In this document: in pieces, positions 53,065-61,326 of the stretch | Position numbering within the stretch: the first letter of the stretch is position 1 | Layout: every line of letters begins with the position of its first letter | Assembly (NCBI GenBank): GCA_964564635.1 | Contig: CAZMAR010000002.1 | Location: forward strand, 663,480-727,479 | Direction: 5' to 3' | Source: Tepidaquicella sp964564635 | GTDB lineage: Bacteria; Bacteroidota; Ignavibacteria; Tepidaquicellales; Tepidaquicellaceae | Length of the DNA: 64,000 nt | Position numbers and translations under genes: made by a program | The notes under the pieces: generated by a model | The model's database searches: none | What the model was told of the DNA's origin: nothing | What the model saw: the letters and a program-made list of their open reading frames with translations, nothing else

Positions 53065-54768
53065 TTATAACCTTGTTGCCACGACCACAGTACCTTTAAG
53101 GGTTTCTATAACACCGCCTTGCGAGTCGATAGCTTCCAGAAAAATGATGTAAATTCCTAATCTAAGTCTTTCTCCGTTATCATTGAACCCATTGAAAATT
53201 ACTTCTCCTTCGCTTCCGCTTGCCTGATTATTGAGTAAGGTTCTAACAAGCCTGCCATTTACATCAAAGATTTTCATTCTAATTTGAACGATGTTAGATT
53301 TTAATTTATATTTTATAATTGTAAAGTCTTCAAAACCATCACCATCTGGAGAAAAAGGATTTGGAGAAACCGTAATTTCCGCGGTGGTTACTGGTACTGG
53401 AGTGTAGATGCTGTTTTTTTCGGCAGGCGTGCCGCCGAGCGGGTTGGTACAGCTACTCCAGTTTTTAGCATCATCAGGTTTGAGTAATGGATTGATACGC
53501 TCAAGGGAGTAACCTTTTTTATCAGGAATATTGGGGTTATGCCAGGAAGGGCTGTAAATAAAAGACTCAATTATATTATCTGAAGCATCGGTGATTTTTA
53601 CAAGCTCTCCATCATTATTCAAGCTTAAACTTTTATTGAATATTAGTCTATTATCAGATGAAATATTTCTTAGATAATCAAATCTGTTATATATGGTTGA
53701 GTCCTTAGCAATTACAATAAATGCTCCTGGCTTTAAGGTAAAAAATAATGAATCCGAAAGTTTTGTGGTGCTGCTTTCTTCTATAAATTTCCAACCTGTA
53801 ATATTAATTAATTTTGATGTCGGATTATATAGTTCAACATATTCGCAACTTATTGTTAATGGGTCGTACATAATTTCATTTATTACCAGTCTATTGCCGA
53901 TATAGATTCGCTTGATGATAGTGTTGTTTGTTGTATCCTGGTCAGGTGGAAAAATAACTTTTGCAATAAATTGCAGAGTAGTAGTGTCCGAGATATTATA
54001 AGTATAGTTGTATTCAAGAGAATCATCTGGATTGAGGCTGGTAAAAGGTTGAGAATTAATCAACTCAGAGGGAAGAGGAATGCTGTCGAAATTGATATCT
54101 TTGTAGATGTTTAATTGAAAATTAGTTGCAATATTTTTTCCTAAATTTTTAATTTGGAATTTCATATTAATATTCTGTCCCTGCATTGGAGAAGAGGGCG
54201 AAATTATAAAGGAAGTGAGTGCCAGGTCATAGTTTTTTTTAGTGATGGAGTTTTCAAGATTTGGAGTTGCACCGATAGGATTGAGGCAAGAGCCCCAGTT
54301 GCTCGGGTTATTTGTAGGAGCGTAAGCGTCTTTTCTTTCGAGTGATATGCCGGAAGCGCCGCCCCAGCTGTTGTTGTATGTAAGGGAATCGGAGGTTAGC
54401 ATAGAGGCGTTGTAGAGGACTATGTTTTCATTACCGGTGTTGTTTAAAGCGTTCCAGCCTATAGACTGGAGAATTATGCCGGAGATATTGGGATAAAGAG
54501 ATTTTAAATTAGCGGAATCTTCGCAAACTATAGCAAAGGAGTTTGGCTGTAGTAAAACACTTTGTGTGGTGATTGTTCTGATGGGGTTGGATGCTGCAGC
54601 ATCACGCCATTTCCAATTTTGTAAATTGACAGGGACAGCACTGGTGTTGTAAATTTCAAACCATTCTTTGTTGCCGGAGGTTGGGGAATACATAACTTCG
54701 TTGATTACTACCTGCGGTAGAGCGATGGAATTTATTAGAAGTAAAAACGCAAAGATAAATTTTTTCAT
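53065..54768 (-). CDS. Secreted lamin-tail-domain protein with FlgD-like C-terminus
   Basis: 567 residues. After a signal peptide (~1-18, ending 'ALPQV') come two lamin-tail domains (~20-150: 'VINEVMYSPTSGNKEWFEIY'; ~293-400: 'VINEIMYDPLTISCEYVELY') separated by a CARDB-like Ig module (~180-280, 'NIATNFQLNIYKDINFDS'). The C-terminus is an FlgD-like Ig domain, 'VSPNPFSPDGDGFEDFTI' to 'IFDVNGRLVRTLL', ending 'GTVVVATRL' rather than the type-A T9SS tail of its neighbours. Lamin-tail proteins in these bacteria are surface or extracellular, sometimes tied to nucleases; no nuclease domain is present here. Local codon use is more GC-rich in parts of the N-terminal half. Confidence 0.85.
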   Translation of the reverse strand: MKKFIFAFLLLINSIALPQVVINEVMYSPTSGNKEWFEIYNTSAVPVNLQNWKWRDAAASNPIRTITTQSVLLQPNSFAIVCEDSANLKSLYPNISGIILQSIGWNALNNTGNENIVLYNASMLTSDSLTYNNSWGGASGISLERKDAYAPTNNPSNWGSCLNPIGATPNLENSITKKNYDLALTSFIISPSSPMQGQNINMKFQIKNLGKNIATNFQLNIYKDINFDSIPLPSELINSQPFTSLNPDDSLEYNYTYNISDTTTLQFIAKVIFPPDQDTTNNTIIKRIYIGNRLVINEIMYDPLTISCEYVELYNPTSKLINITGWKFIEESSTTKLSDSLFFTLKPGAFIVIAKDSTIYNRFDYLRNISSDNRLIFNKSLSLNNDGELVKITDASDNIIESFIYSPSWHNPNIPDKKGYSLERINPLLKPDDAKNWSSCTNPLGGTPAEKNSIYTPVPVTTAEITVSPNPFSPDGDGFEDFTIIKYKLKSNIVQIRMKIFDVNGRLVRTLLNNQASGSEGEVIFNGFNDNGERLRLGIYIIFLEAIDSQGGVIETLKGTVVVATRL

Positions 54769-55040
54769 ATAAAAGGATTGAAAGTTTTTGAAAAATACAA
54801 TTTATTATTTTTTATAACAATTTACTTATTTTTAATAAATATTGGGTGATAGCTATTATATATTCAGGATATAAGAGGATTTTTTTTGATGTTTTTATTT
54901 CTCTTTTAAAAAAAATTATTTATTTTCTATATAGAATATTTTTTATTTAAATTTTAATTATCTCTTTTTATATAATATTTTCGAGGTTGGGAATAATAGG
55001 TAATTGTTTTTTTTAAAGGAGTTTGTTGGTATTATTTTTT

Positions 55041-55110
55041 TTGCTAAAGCAATTAATGGCTAAAGCCAGATGTTGATGGATTATTTTTTCCCACGAGTTA
55101 AAACTCGTGG
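55041..55110. repeat. Cluster of REP-like palindromes
   Basis: Three short inverted repeats share an arm-AA-arm layout: TTGCTAAAGCAA (55041-55052), TGGCTAAAGCCA (55057-55068) and CCACGAGTTAAAACTCGTGG (55091-55110). The last has 9-bp perfect arms. Palindromes of this type, a 'GCTAAAGC' hairpin close to an 'ACGAGTTAAAACTCGT' hairpin, recall REP elements mobilised by RAYT (TnpA-REP) transposases. No RAYT gene is in the window. Confidence 0.6.
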
Positions 55111-55136
55111 CTATTCATATTTAGGGGATAATAAAT

Positions 55137-56230
55137 TTTAGAGTAAAGACTGGTGGTTATCGAGAATGAGGAGATAAATAATATTGGAGTAAAGACTGGT
55201 GGTAATAGAGGTTTAGGGGATAATTAAAATTAGAGTTAAAACTCGTGGCTATTCATATTTAGGGGATAATAAATTTTAGAATAAAGACTGGTGGTTATCG
55301 AGAATGAGGNNNNNNNNNNNNNNNNNNNNNNNNNNNNNNNNNNNNNNNNNNNNNNNNNNNNNNNNNNNNNNNNNNNNNNNNNNNNNNNNNNNNNNNNNNN
55401 NNNNNNNNNATATTTAGGGGATAATAAATTTTAGAATAAAGACTGGTGGTTATCGAGAATGAGGAGATAAATAATATAGAAGTAAAGACTGGTGGCTATC
55501 AAGAATAAGGAGATAAATAATATTGGAGTAAAGACTGGTGGTAATAGAGGTTTAGGGGATAATTAAAATTAGAGTTAAAACTCGTGGCTATTCATATTGA
55601 GGGGATAATAAATTTTAGAGTAAAGACTGGTGTTTATCAAGGTAGAGGAGATAAATGATATTGGGGTAAAGACAGGTGGCTGTCGAGAATAAGGAGATAA
55701 ATAATATTGGAGTGAAGACTGGTGGTAATAGAGGTTGAGGGGATAATTAAAATTAGAGTCAAAACTCGTGGCAATATAGGTAGAGATGATAATTAGTATT
55801 ATAGTTAATATTGGTGCTATTCAGATTGATGAGATAATTACTATTAGGATAAAGACAAGGGCTATATAGGTAGAGGAGATAATTAATATTAGAGTTAAAA
55901 TTGGTGGTTGTTAAAGTTGGGTCAAAATTTTTTTGATAATAAAAACCGGTGCCTATTGAGAATGAGGAGATAAATAATATTGGAGTAAAGACTGGTGGTA
56001 ATAGAGGTAGAGGGGATAATTAATATTGGAGTTAAGACTAATGGCAATACAGATTGAGAAGATAATTTCTATTAGATTAAAGACTTGTGACTATAAAGGT
56101 GGAGGATATGATTAATGTAAGAGTTAAAACTTGTGGCAATACAGGTTGATATGATAATTAGTATTAGGCTTAAGACCGGGAGCTATAGAGGTAGATGTGA
56201 TAATTGTAATTGATATGTTAGTGGAAAGAG
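55137..56230. repeat. Degenerate 46-bp tandem repeat array (minisatellite)
   Basis: Roughly 20 or more diverged units of about 46 bp, with a core like AGTTAAAACTCGTGGCTATT or AGTAAAGACTGGTGGTAAT, then AGGRGATAATTAATATTRG. Near the left end three unit types alternate, giving a ~138-bp higher-order period. Units become more divergent toward the right. The first core half matches the right arm of the palindrome at 55091-55110, so the array may have grown from a REP-like element. The N gap lies inside the array, so its true length is unknown. Confidence 0.8.
55310..55409. other. Assembly gap (100 N)
   Basis: Exactly 100 undetermined bases, the usual placeholder for a scaffold join of unknown size. 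The 55 bases just before it (55255-55309) are identical to the 55 just after it (55410-55464), so the two contig ends overlap or stop in the same repeat copy. Confidence 0.98.
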
Positions 56231-56502
56231 GTGGTTGTGCGTATTTTGGGTTGTTTTTTATAAATGAATCGAAATCGTAGCAGTTTTTGTTTGGGTGATA
56301 TTTATTATATGATTTTATTGTGGTATATATTCATATTGAATTAATGGTTAAGATGATAGTTGAAACTTGTAGTAATATTTTTTGGCTGTTTGTTTTATAA
56401 GTTGAGATTGGAGAGTATTAGTATATATTGCTTGAATTAAATAAGTAAAATTTAAATTGATAAAAATTTTGGAATGAAATTTATCATTTATTTTAAGTTT
56501 AA

Positions 56503-56720
56503 TGTACAGGATTAAGGTAGATATACCGAATTAAATTTAGTGTTGAAAATTTTTTTGGGCTGATTGAATCTGTAATTTAGTATGTTAACCTATTTGTAGT
56601 ATTTATGAGTGGTATTGTACAGGATTAAGGTGGAAATTCCAAATTTAATTTTGTGTAAAAAAGGCTCTTTTTTAAACAAATGATTCTACAATTTAATGTA
56701 TTTGCCTACTTGTAGTATCT
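56503..56720. repeat. Approximate direct duplication, ~113-bp offset
   Basis: TGTACAGGATTAAGGT begins at 56503 and again at 56616. Both copies continue in parallel, through AAATTTAGTGT/AATTTTGTGT, GTAATTTA/ACAATTTA and a closing ACTTGTAGTAT/ATTTGTAGTAT. The copies have drifted and contain small indels. No coding potential is apparent. Confidence 0.65.
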
Positions 56721-57050
56721 AATTTTTTAATGATTCTTCATTCTTTGCGCTTTAAATCTCTAAAATCTTTTTTTGTGACTTTATTGTTAATTTGTAAAAG
56801 TTCTTACTTGATTGATTAAATATTCTTTTAATTAATTGTTATTTATTAAAATTTCGGACTGACTTTTTCTTTTTTATTTATTAAATGAATCTTTTTATGT
56901 TATTTTAATTTAAATGTTATTTGTATGAAAGTAACTTTTTTATTTTATTATATAAAAACATTTTTTAGGCACTATGAAAAACAAAGCAATTATTAATTGC
57001 TTGAATAAGAAATTATTTCGTTTTAATTTAACGATGAGGAGAAAATAAAA

Positions 57051-58226
57051 ATGGAAACTACAATAATTATCTTGACTATTTTCATCGGAGTTTTATTGTT
57101 GGTAATATTAATTAAAATATTTTCTGCAAAATCAACTGATTTAACTCCGCAACTGCTTGAAATAATAAACCAAATTACAGATTTAAGAACAAAGCAGACC
57201 GACCTGACTCCGCAAATCATTGACTTAAGAAATCAAATTAATGATTTAAAGACAAAACAAATTGAATCACAAACGGAGTACATAAAAAATCAGCAGGAAC
57301 TTTTAAATCAAACTCAAACAATTATAAATAAACAGTTGGAGTCAATTTTAAAAACTGTTGGTGAAAACCTGGCAAAAAGTCAGGAGAATATTAATAAACA
57401 ACTCAGCAGTTCTACTGTTGTAATAAACGAAATACAGAAAAAATTAGGCTCACTTGAGACCACAACCAGAAATATAGAGGAAATTGGAAGGGATATTTCT
57501 TCGCTTCAGGATCTGCTTAGTGCACCGAAGTTGAGAGGAAATATAGGTGAATATTTGCTTGAGGAACTCTTAAAAGAGATTTTTCCGGCAAAGAATTATG
57601 AATTGAAGTATGAATTTAAAAACGGAGCTCAGGTGGATGCAATAATAAAGCTGGGAGATGGAATAGTGCCTGTGGATTCTAAATTTCCACTTGAGAGTTT
57701 TCAGAGACTTGTAAATGCAAAGGAGGAGAGTGAAAAGAAGCAGCATAAGAAGGATTTCATAAGGAGTGTTAAAGGTAGGATAGATGAGATAGCCAACAAG
57801 TATATAAATCCGTCAGAGGGTACATTCGATTTCGCAATGATGTATATTCCTGCGGAGAATGTGTTTTATGAAATGATAATAAATGATTCGCTGACAGATA
57901 AGGAGTATGAGATATTTAATTATGCAATTAAGAAACATATTATACCGGTATCCCCGAACAGTTTTTATGCATATTTAATGGCTCTTGTGTATGGGCTTAA
58001 AGGGATGAAGATAGAGCAGCAAGCTAAACTGATATTAGAGGAACTGTCAACAGTGCAGAGTGCATTTGCAAAATTTTATGGTGATTTTACATTAATAGGT
58101 AAGCATTTGAATTATGCAATTTCAAAATATAATGAGAGTTTGAAAACGGCTGATAGGTTTAATGATAAATTGTCGCAGATTACTGGTGCAAAGCATGACC
58201 TACTTGAAGCGGGAACAGAAGAGTGA
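57051..58226 (+). CDS. rmuC: RmuC-family protein
   Basis: 391 residues. One N-terminal membrane helix (~3-24) is followed by a coiled coil (~30-165) and the RmuC core: 'LSAPKLRGNIGEYLLEELL' (~160-178), 'PVDSKFPLESFQRLVNAKEE', 'FDFAMMYIPAENVFYEMI' and 'IIPVSPNSFYAYLMAL'. RmuC has a restriction-endonuclease-like fold and limits rearrangements at inverted repeats in E. coli; its biochemistry is poorly known. The coiled coil includes two 21-residue repeats (57138 and 57201, 63-bp period). GAGGAGA precedes the ATG. Confidence 0.9.
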   Translation: METTIIILTIFIGVLLLVILIKIFSAKSTDLTPQLLEIINQITDLRTKQTDLTPQIIDLRNQINDLKTKQIESQTEYIKNQQELLNQTQTIINKQLESILKTVGENLAKSQENINKQLSSSTVVINEIQKKLGSLETTTRNIEEIGRDISSLQDLLSAPKLRGNIGEYLLEELLKEIFPAKNYELKYEFKNGAQVDAIIKLGDGIVPVDSKFPLESFQRLVNAKEESEKKQHKKDFIRSVKGRIDEIANKYINPSEGTFDFAMMYIPAENVFYEMIINDSLTDKEYEIFNYAIKKHIIPVSPNSFYAYLMALVYGLKGMKIEQQAKLILEELSTVQSAFAKFYGDFTLIGKHLNYAISKYNESLKTADRFNDKLSQITGAKHDLLEAGTEE

Positions 58227-58364
58227 AAGGGGTAATTTCTATATGCTTTTTCGCTTGTATTTTAGAGTGTGAAAAATCATAAAAACAGGTGCAGAAATAC
58301 TTTTATTTTTATATAAAAATCATTATAATAAGGTATAATATTTTTATAAACTAAAAAAAACATT

Positions 58365-60158
58365 ATGAAAAAAATAATTTTACTTTCATTGTTATTATTA
58401 ATCATAAATTTTGCTTTCGGGCAAACAAACTCAGTTGTGCTTAAGACGGGAAGTGGGTCTGTAATTAGTCAGCATAATAATATTCAGTCTGCATACGATG
58501 CAATACCCTCAACAGTAACGCAGGCGTATATAATAGAAATATTACCAGATTATAATGGTTCACTTGAAGTATTTCCTATTACTTTTGGAGCAAAGTCAGG
58601 AACGAGTGCAATAAATACTATAACACTAAGACCTACTGCTGGAAATACAGGAGAGGTAATATCGGGAAACTCCACTTCCGGGATTCTTGTTCTAAATGAT
58701 GCTGATTATGTGATTATAGATGGAAGACCTGGCGGGATTGGTAGTGCACCTGATCTGAAGATAGAAAATCTTGCTACAACAGGAACAAGTTCAAATACAA
58801 TTGCAATGACAAATGGAGCAACGAATAATATTATAAGGTTTGTGCATGCTGTAAATAATACACAGAATACAGCAGGTCCCCGAACAATAGTTCTTTTAAC
58901 TTCATCAACAGTTGGAAATTCAAACAACTTAATTACAAGATGTAAGATTGAAGGAGGAAGAAGCGGAGTTGGAATTGCTGGGTCTACTACTGTCCCAAAT
59001 GACAGTAACACAATTTCAAATTGTGAGATATTTAACTGGGGATATGCAGGAATTTGGCTTGTATCAGGTGCAATGAATACGAATATGGATTCCAATAAGA
59101 TATATCAAACAGTTGGAGTGAATAATACAATAGTGTCTGGAATAATTATGTCAACTATGACAGGTGCTACATATAATATAAGGAAAAATTGGATATATGA
59201 CTTACAGTCGACTTCTACATCAACCTCAACTGTGATAAGAGGTATTTATGCAGCGGGACCGGCAGCTGGTTCAATTTTTAATGTCCAAAATAATATGGTA
59301 TCCAATACACTCGATAACTTAAGTGTACAAACAGTAACAGGAATAGAATTTCTTGGTTCCAATGCATATACCGCGAATATCTATTATAATACAACACGTA
59401 TTGGTGGAAATCACACCGGTGGAACAGCAGGAGCGACTACCTCGGCAGGAATTAGAATCGGGGCATCAGCATTGACTTTAAATATGAAAAATAATATTTG
59501 CATTAATTATAGAACTGGAGGTAATGTAAATCATATTGGATTTGCGCTTGTAAGCACAAGTGGCTCATTGAATATTGATTACAATTGTTATTTTGCAAAT
59601 GGTACAAATAGTTTCCATGCATTCTGGGGAGCAACTGGATATAACAATTTATCAGATTATAAAACAGCAGCAAATCCAAATGAGCAAAATACTGTGTTTT
59701 CAAATGTAAATCTTGTTTCTGCAACAGATTTACATTTGACAGGAGCATCAATTGGAGATACAATACTAAAAGGTACACCGATAGCAGGAATAACAACAGA
59801 TTTTGATAATGATTTAAGGAATCCCATTGCGCCATATAAAGGTGCTGATGAAGGAAGTATTCCGTTAGTAATAAAGAACATATCATTGGTAGTGAATGAT
59901 TATAATCTAAGGCAGAATTATCCAAATCCGTTTAATTCTTCAACAATAATAAGATTTTCTATAGGTAAGGAAGGATATGTAAGTTTGAGAGTATTTGATA
60001 TAACTGGAAAAGAAGTCGAACAACTAATCAGTCAAGAAATGAAACCTGGTGAATATCAAATTGTATTTAAGGCGGAGAATTTATCATCAGGGATATATTT
60101 CTATACATTACGCTGCGGTAATTACTTTCAGACAAAACAAATGATATTGGTAAAATAG
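58365..60158 (+). CDS. Secreted right-handed beta-helix protein with T9SS sorting domain
   Basis: 597 residues. Signal peptide (~1-19, 'NFAFGQT'), then a long parallel beta-helix-like region (~60-440) with recurring 'NNIIRFVHAVNN', 'NNLITRCKIEGG', 'SNTISNCEIFNWG' and 'NNMVSNTLDN' patterns (PbH1/pectate-lyase-like). No lyase catalytic residues can be assigned by eye. The end is a T9SS type-A CTD: 'LRQNYPNPFNSSTII', 'FDITGKEVEQL', terminal 'KQMILVK'. It may bind or cleave a polysaccharide outside the cell. It lies 138 bp after rmuC and has its own terminator. Confidence 0.88.
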   Translation: MKKIILLSLLLLIINFAFGQTNSVVLKTGSGSVISQHNNIQSAYDAIPSTVTQAYIIEILPDYNGSLEVFPITFGAKSGTSAINTITLRPTAGNTGEVISGNSTSGILVLNDADYVIIDGRPGGIGSAPDLKIENLATTGTSSNTIAMTNGATNNIIRFVHAVNNTQNTAGPRTIVLLTSSTVGNSNNLITRCKIEGGRSGVGIAGSTTVPNDSNTISNCEIFNWGYAGIWLVSGAMNTNMDSNKIYQTVGVNNTIVSGIIMSTMTGATYNIRKNWIYDLQSTSTSTSTVIRGIYAAGPAAGSIFNVQNNMVSNTLDNLSVQTVTGIEFLGSNAYTANIYYNTTRIGGNHTGGTAGATTSAGIRIGASALTLNMKNNICINYRTGGNVNHIGFALVSTSGSLNIDYNCYFANGTNSFHAFWGATGYNNLSDYKTAANPNEQNTVFSNVNLVSATDLHLTGASIGDTILKGTPIAGITTDFDNDLRNPIAPYKGADEGSIPLVIKNISLVVNDYNLRQNYPNPFNSSTIIRFSIGKEGYVSLRVFDITGKEVEQLISQEMKPGEYQIVFKAENLSSGIYFYTLRCGNYFQTKQMILVK

Positions 60159-60185
60159 GTTTAAGAAATTCCTGAATTAAATTTT

Positions 60186-60216
60186 AAGGGTTGAATTAGA
60201 TATTCAACCCTTTTTT
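60186..60216 (+). terminator. Rho-independent terminator after the beta-helix gene
   Basis: A 10-bp stem AAGGGTTGAA (60186-60195) with TTCAACCCTT (60203-60212), 7-base loop, followed by T residues. It lies 27 bp past the beta-helix gene stop. Confidence 0.88.
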
Positions 60217-60307
60217 ATTAATGTATTTTAATTATTAAAGTATTTAATTTTATCAAAGAAAACAGTACAGAGTGAAAAGAACAGGATATTTTTTAGGAGC
60301 AGATTTA

Positions 60308-61186
60308 ATGAAATCTATACGATTAATTGTATTTATTACGTTATTATTTCCTGGATTTTCAGCCGGACAATATGTTGTATTACAAACAGATAAGTATGCA
60401 GTTGCAGAAAGTTTTGTGCCTGTATTTAGTATTTTAGACCTTAACACAGTTTTTGGAGGTGAAGATGGTTCTACTTTGAAACTTGATTCGCGTGGGGTTA
60501 CTTATGGTTTTGAATATATAGCATATACAAATACTGTATTTGAGATAAAAGAAGCATATAAAATAAATAACTCCATAATTTATAAAGTAAAATCAGATAA
60601 TTCCCCCAATAAAAAAGCATTTTATTATATTGATTGGCATTTTGTTAGAACAACAAATGAGAAACTAAACAGCTTCCTCAGGGATACACTATCGAAAGAA
60701 ATTATTATTGAAAGGTTAAAATCCAGAATTGGAACACCATACCTATACGGAGGAATATTTGCATTTGGATTTCCAGAGATGCTTGATTACTATAAACCTG
60801 CTAATGAGATATCTGATGAAATAAAACAGAAATGGATGCTTAAAGGAGTAGATTGCTCAGGACTGTTATATGATGTAACAGAAAGGTATACCCCAAGGAC
60901 ATCAAGGGAGTTAATAGAGTTTGGAGATTCAGTGGAAATTGAGGGAAAAAATGTAGAAGAAATTATAGAAATCTTGGAGTCACTTGATATAATTGGATAT
61001 CCTGGTCACACATTTTATGTACTTGATGATAAATATATTATAGAATCATCCCCGGGACAAGGTGTGCATTTAGTTGAGATAAAAAAAAGATTAGACTGGT
61101 TACTAAAGGAACGAATTCCTGTCAATAGCATCAAGAGTTGCCCGAAAAATAAAAAGTGTTTCGTGGTTCGCCGCTGGATGAAATAA
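60308..61186 (+). CDS. Secreted NlpC/P60-family peptidase
   Basis: 292 residues from the ATG at 60308, which has a TAGGAG ribosome site and begins a proper signal peptide ('MKSIRLIVFITLLFPGFSAG'); a GTG 12 codons upstream would spoil it. Residues ~25-110 look like an SH3-type region. The NlpC/P60 core follows: 'GTPYLYGGIFAFG' (~142-154), catalytic Cys183 in 'GVDCSGLLYD', His234 in 'GYPGHTFYVLD', and a third polar position (probably His254 in 'GVHLVEI'). Such enzymes cut D-gamma-glutamyl-meso-DAP or related peptide links in peptidoglycan. Probably periplasmic. Confidence 0.85.
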   Translation: MKSIRLIVFITLLFPGFSAGQYVVLQTDKYAVAESFVPVFSILDLNTVFGGEDGSTLKLDSRGVTYGFEYIAYTNTVFEIKEAYKINNSIIYKVKSDNSPNKKAFYYIDWHFVRTTNEKLNSFLRDTLSKEIIIERLKSRIGTPYLYGGIFAFGFPEMLDYYKPANEISDEIKQKWMLKGVDCSGLLYDVTERYTPRTSRELIEFGDSVEIEGKNVEEIIEILESLDIIGYPGHTFYVLDDKYIIESSPGQGVHLVEIKKRLDWLLKERIPVNSIKSCPKNKKCFVVRRWMK

Positions 61187-61326
61187 TAATAAATAAATTA
61201 TATTATTAATAATTTTGAGATACTTGAGATTCTTTTTCCAAAGAATATAATTATTGACAAAATAACGAATGAAATGTATTGAAATAAATTTCTTTGAAAA
61301 TTAATTTTCACAAAAAATTTTTAACT

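Larger units (their letters stand above)
54769..57050. other. 2.3-kb non-coding, repeat-rich region
   Basis: No credible gene in about 2280 bases between the divergent lamin-tail and rmuC genes. It holds three short palindromes (55041-55110), a degenerate 46-bp tandem array (about 55137-56230) interrupted by the N gap, and an approximate ~113-bp direct repeat (56503-56720). The outer parts (54769-55000 and 56720-57050) are plain AT-rich sequence that should include promoters for both flanking genes. It resembles a decayed intergenic repeat locus rather than a mobile gene island. Confidence 0.7.

Noticed and set aside
55137..56230. The repeat array as a possible CRISPR
   Set aside because: Units are head-to-tail and degenerate throughout, with no constant repeat separated by unique spacers, and no cas genes are nearby.
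58706..59095. 129-residue minus-strand open frame inside the beta-helix gene
   Set aside because: It lies entirely within a strong plus-strand gene and has no family features.
60272..60307. GTG start for the NlpC/P60 protein
   Set aside because: The ATG at 60308 has a better ribosome site and gives a clean signal peptide.
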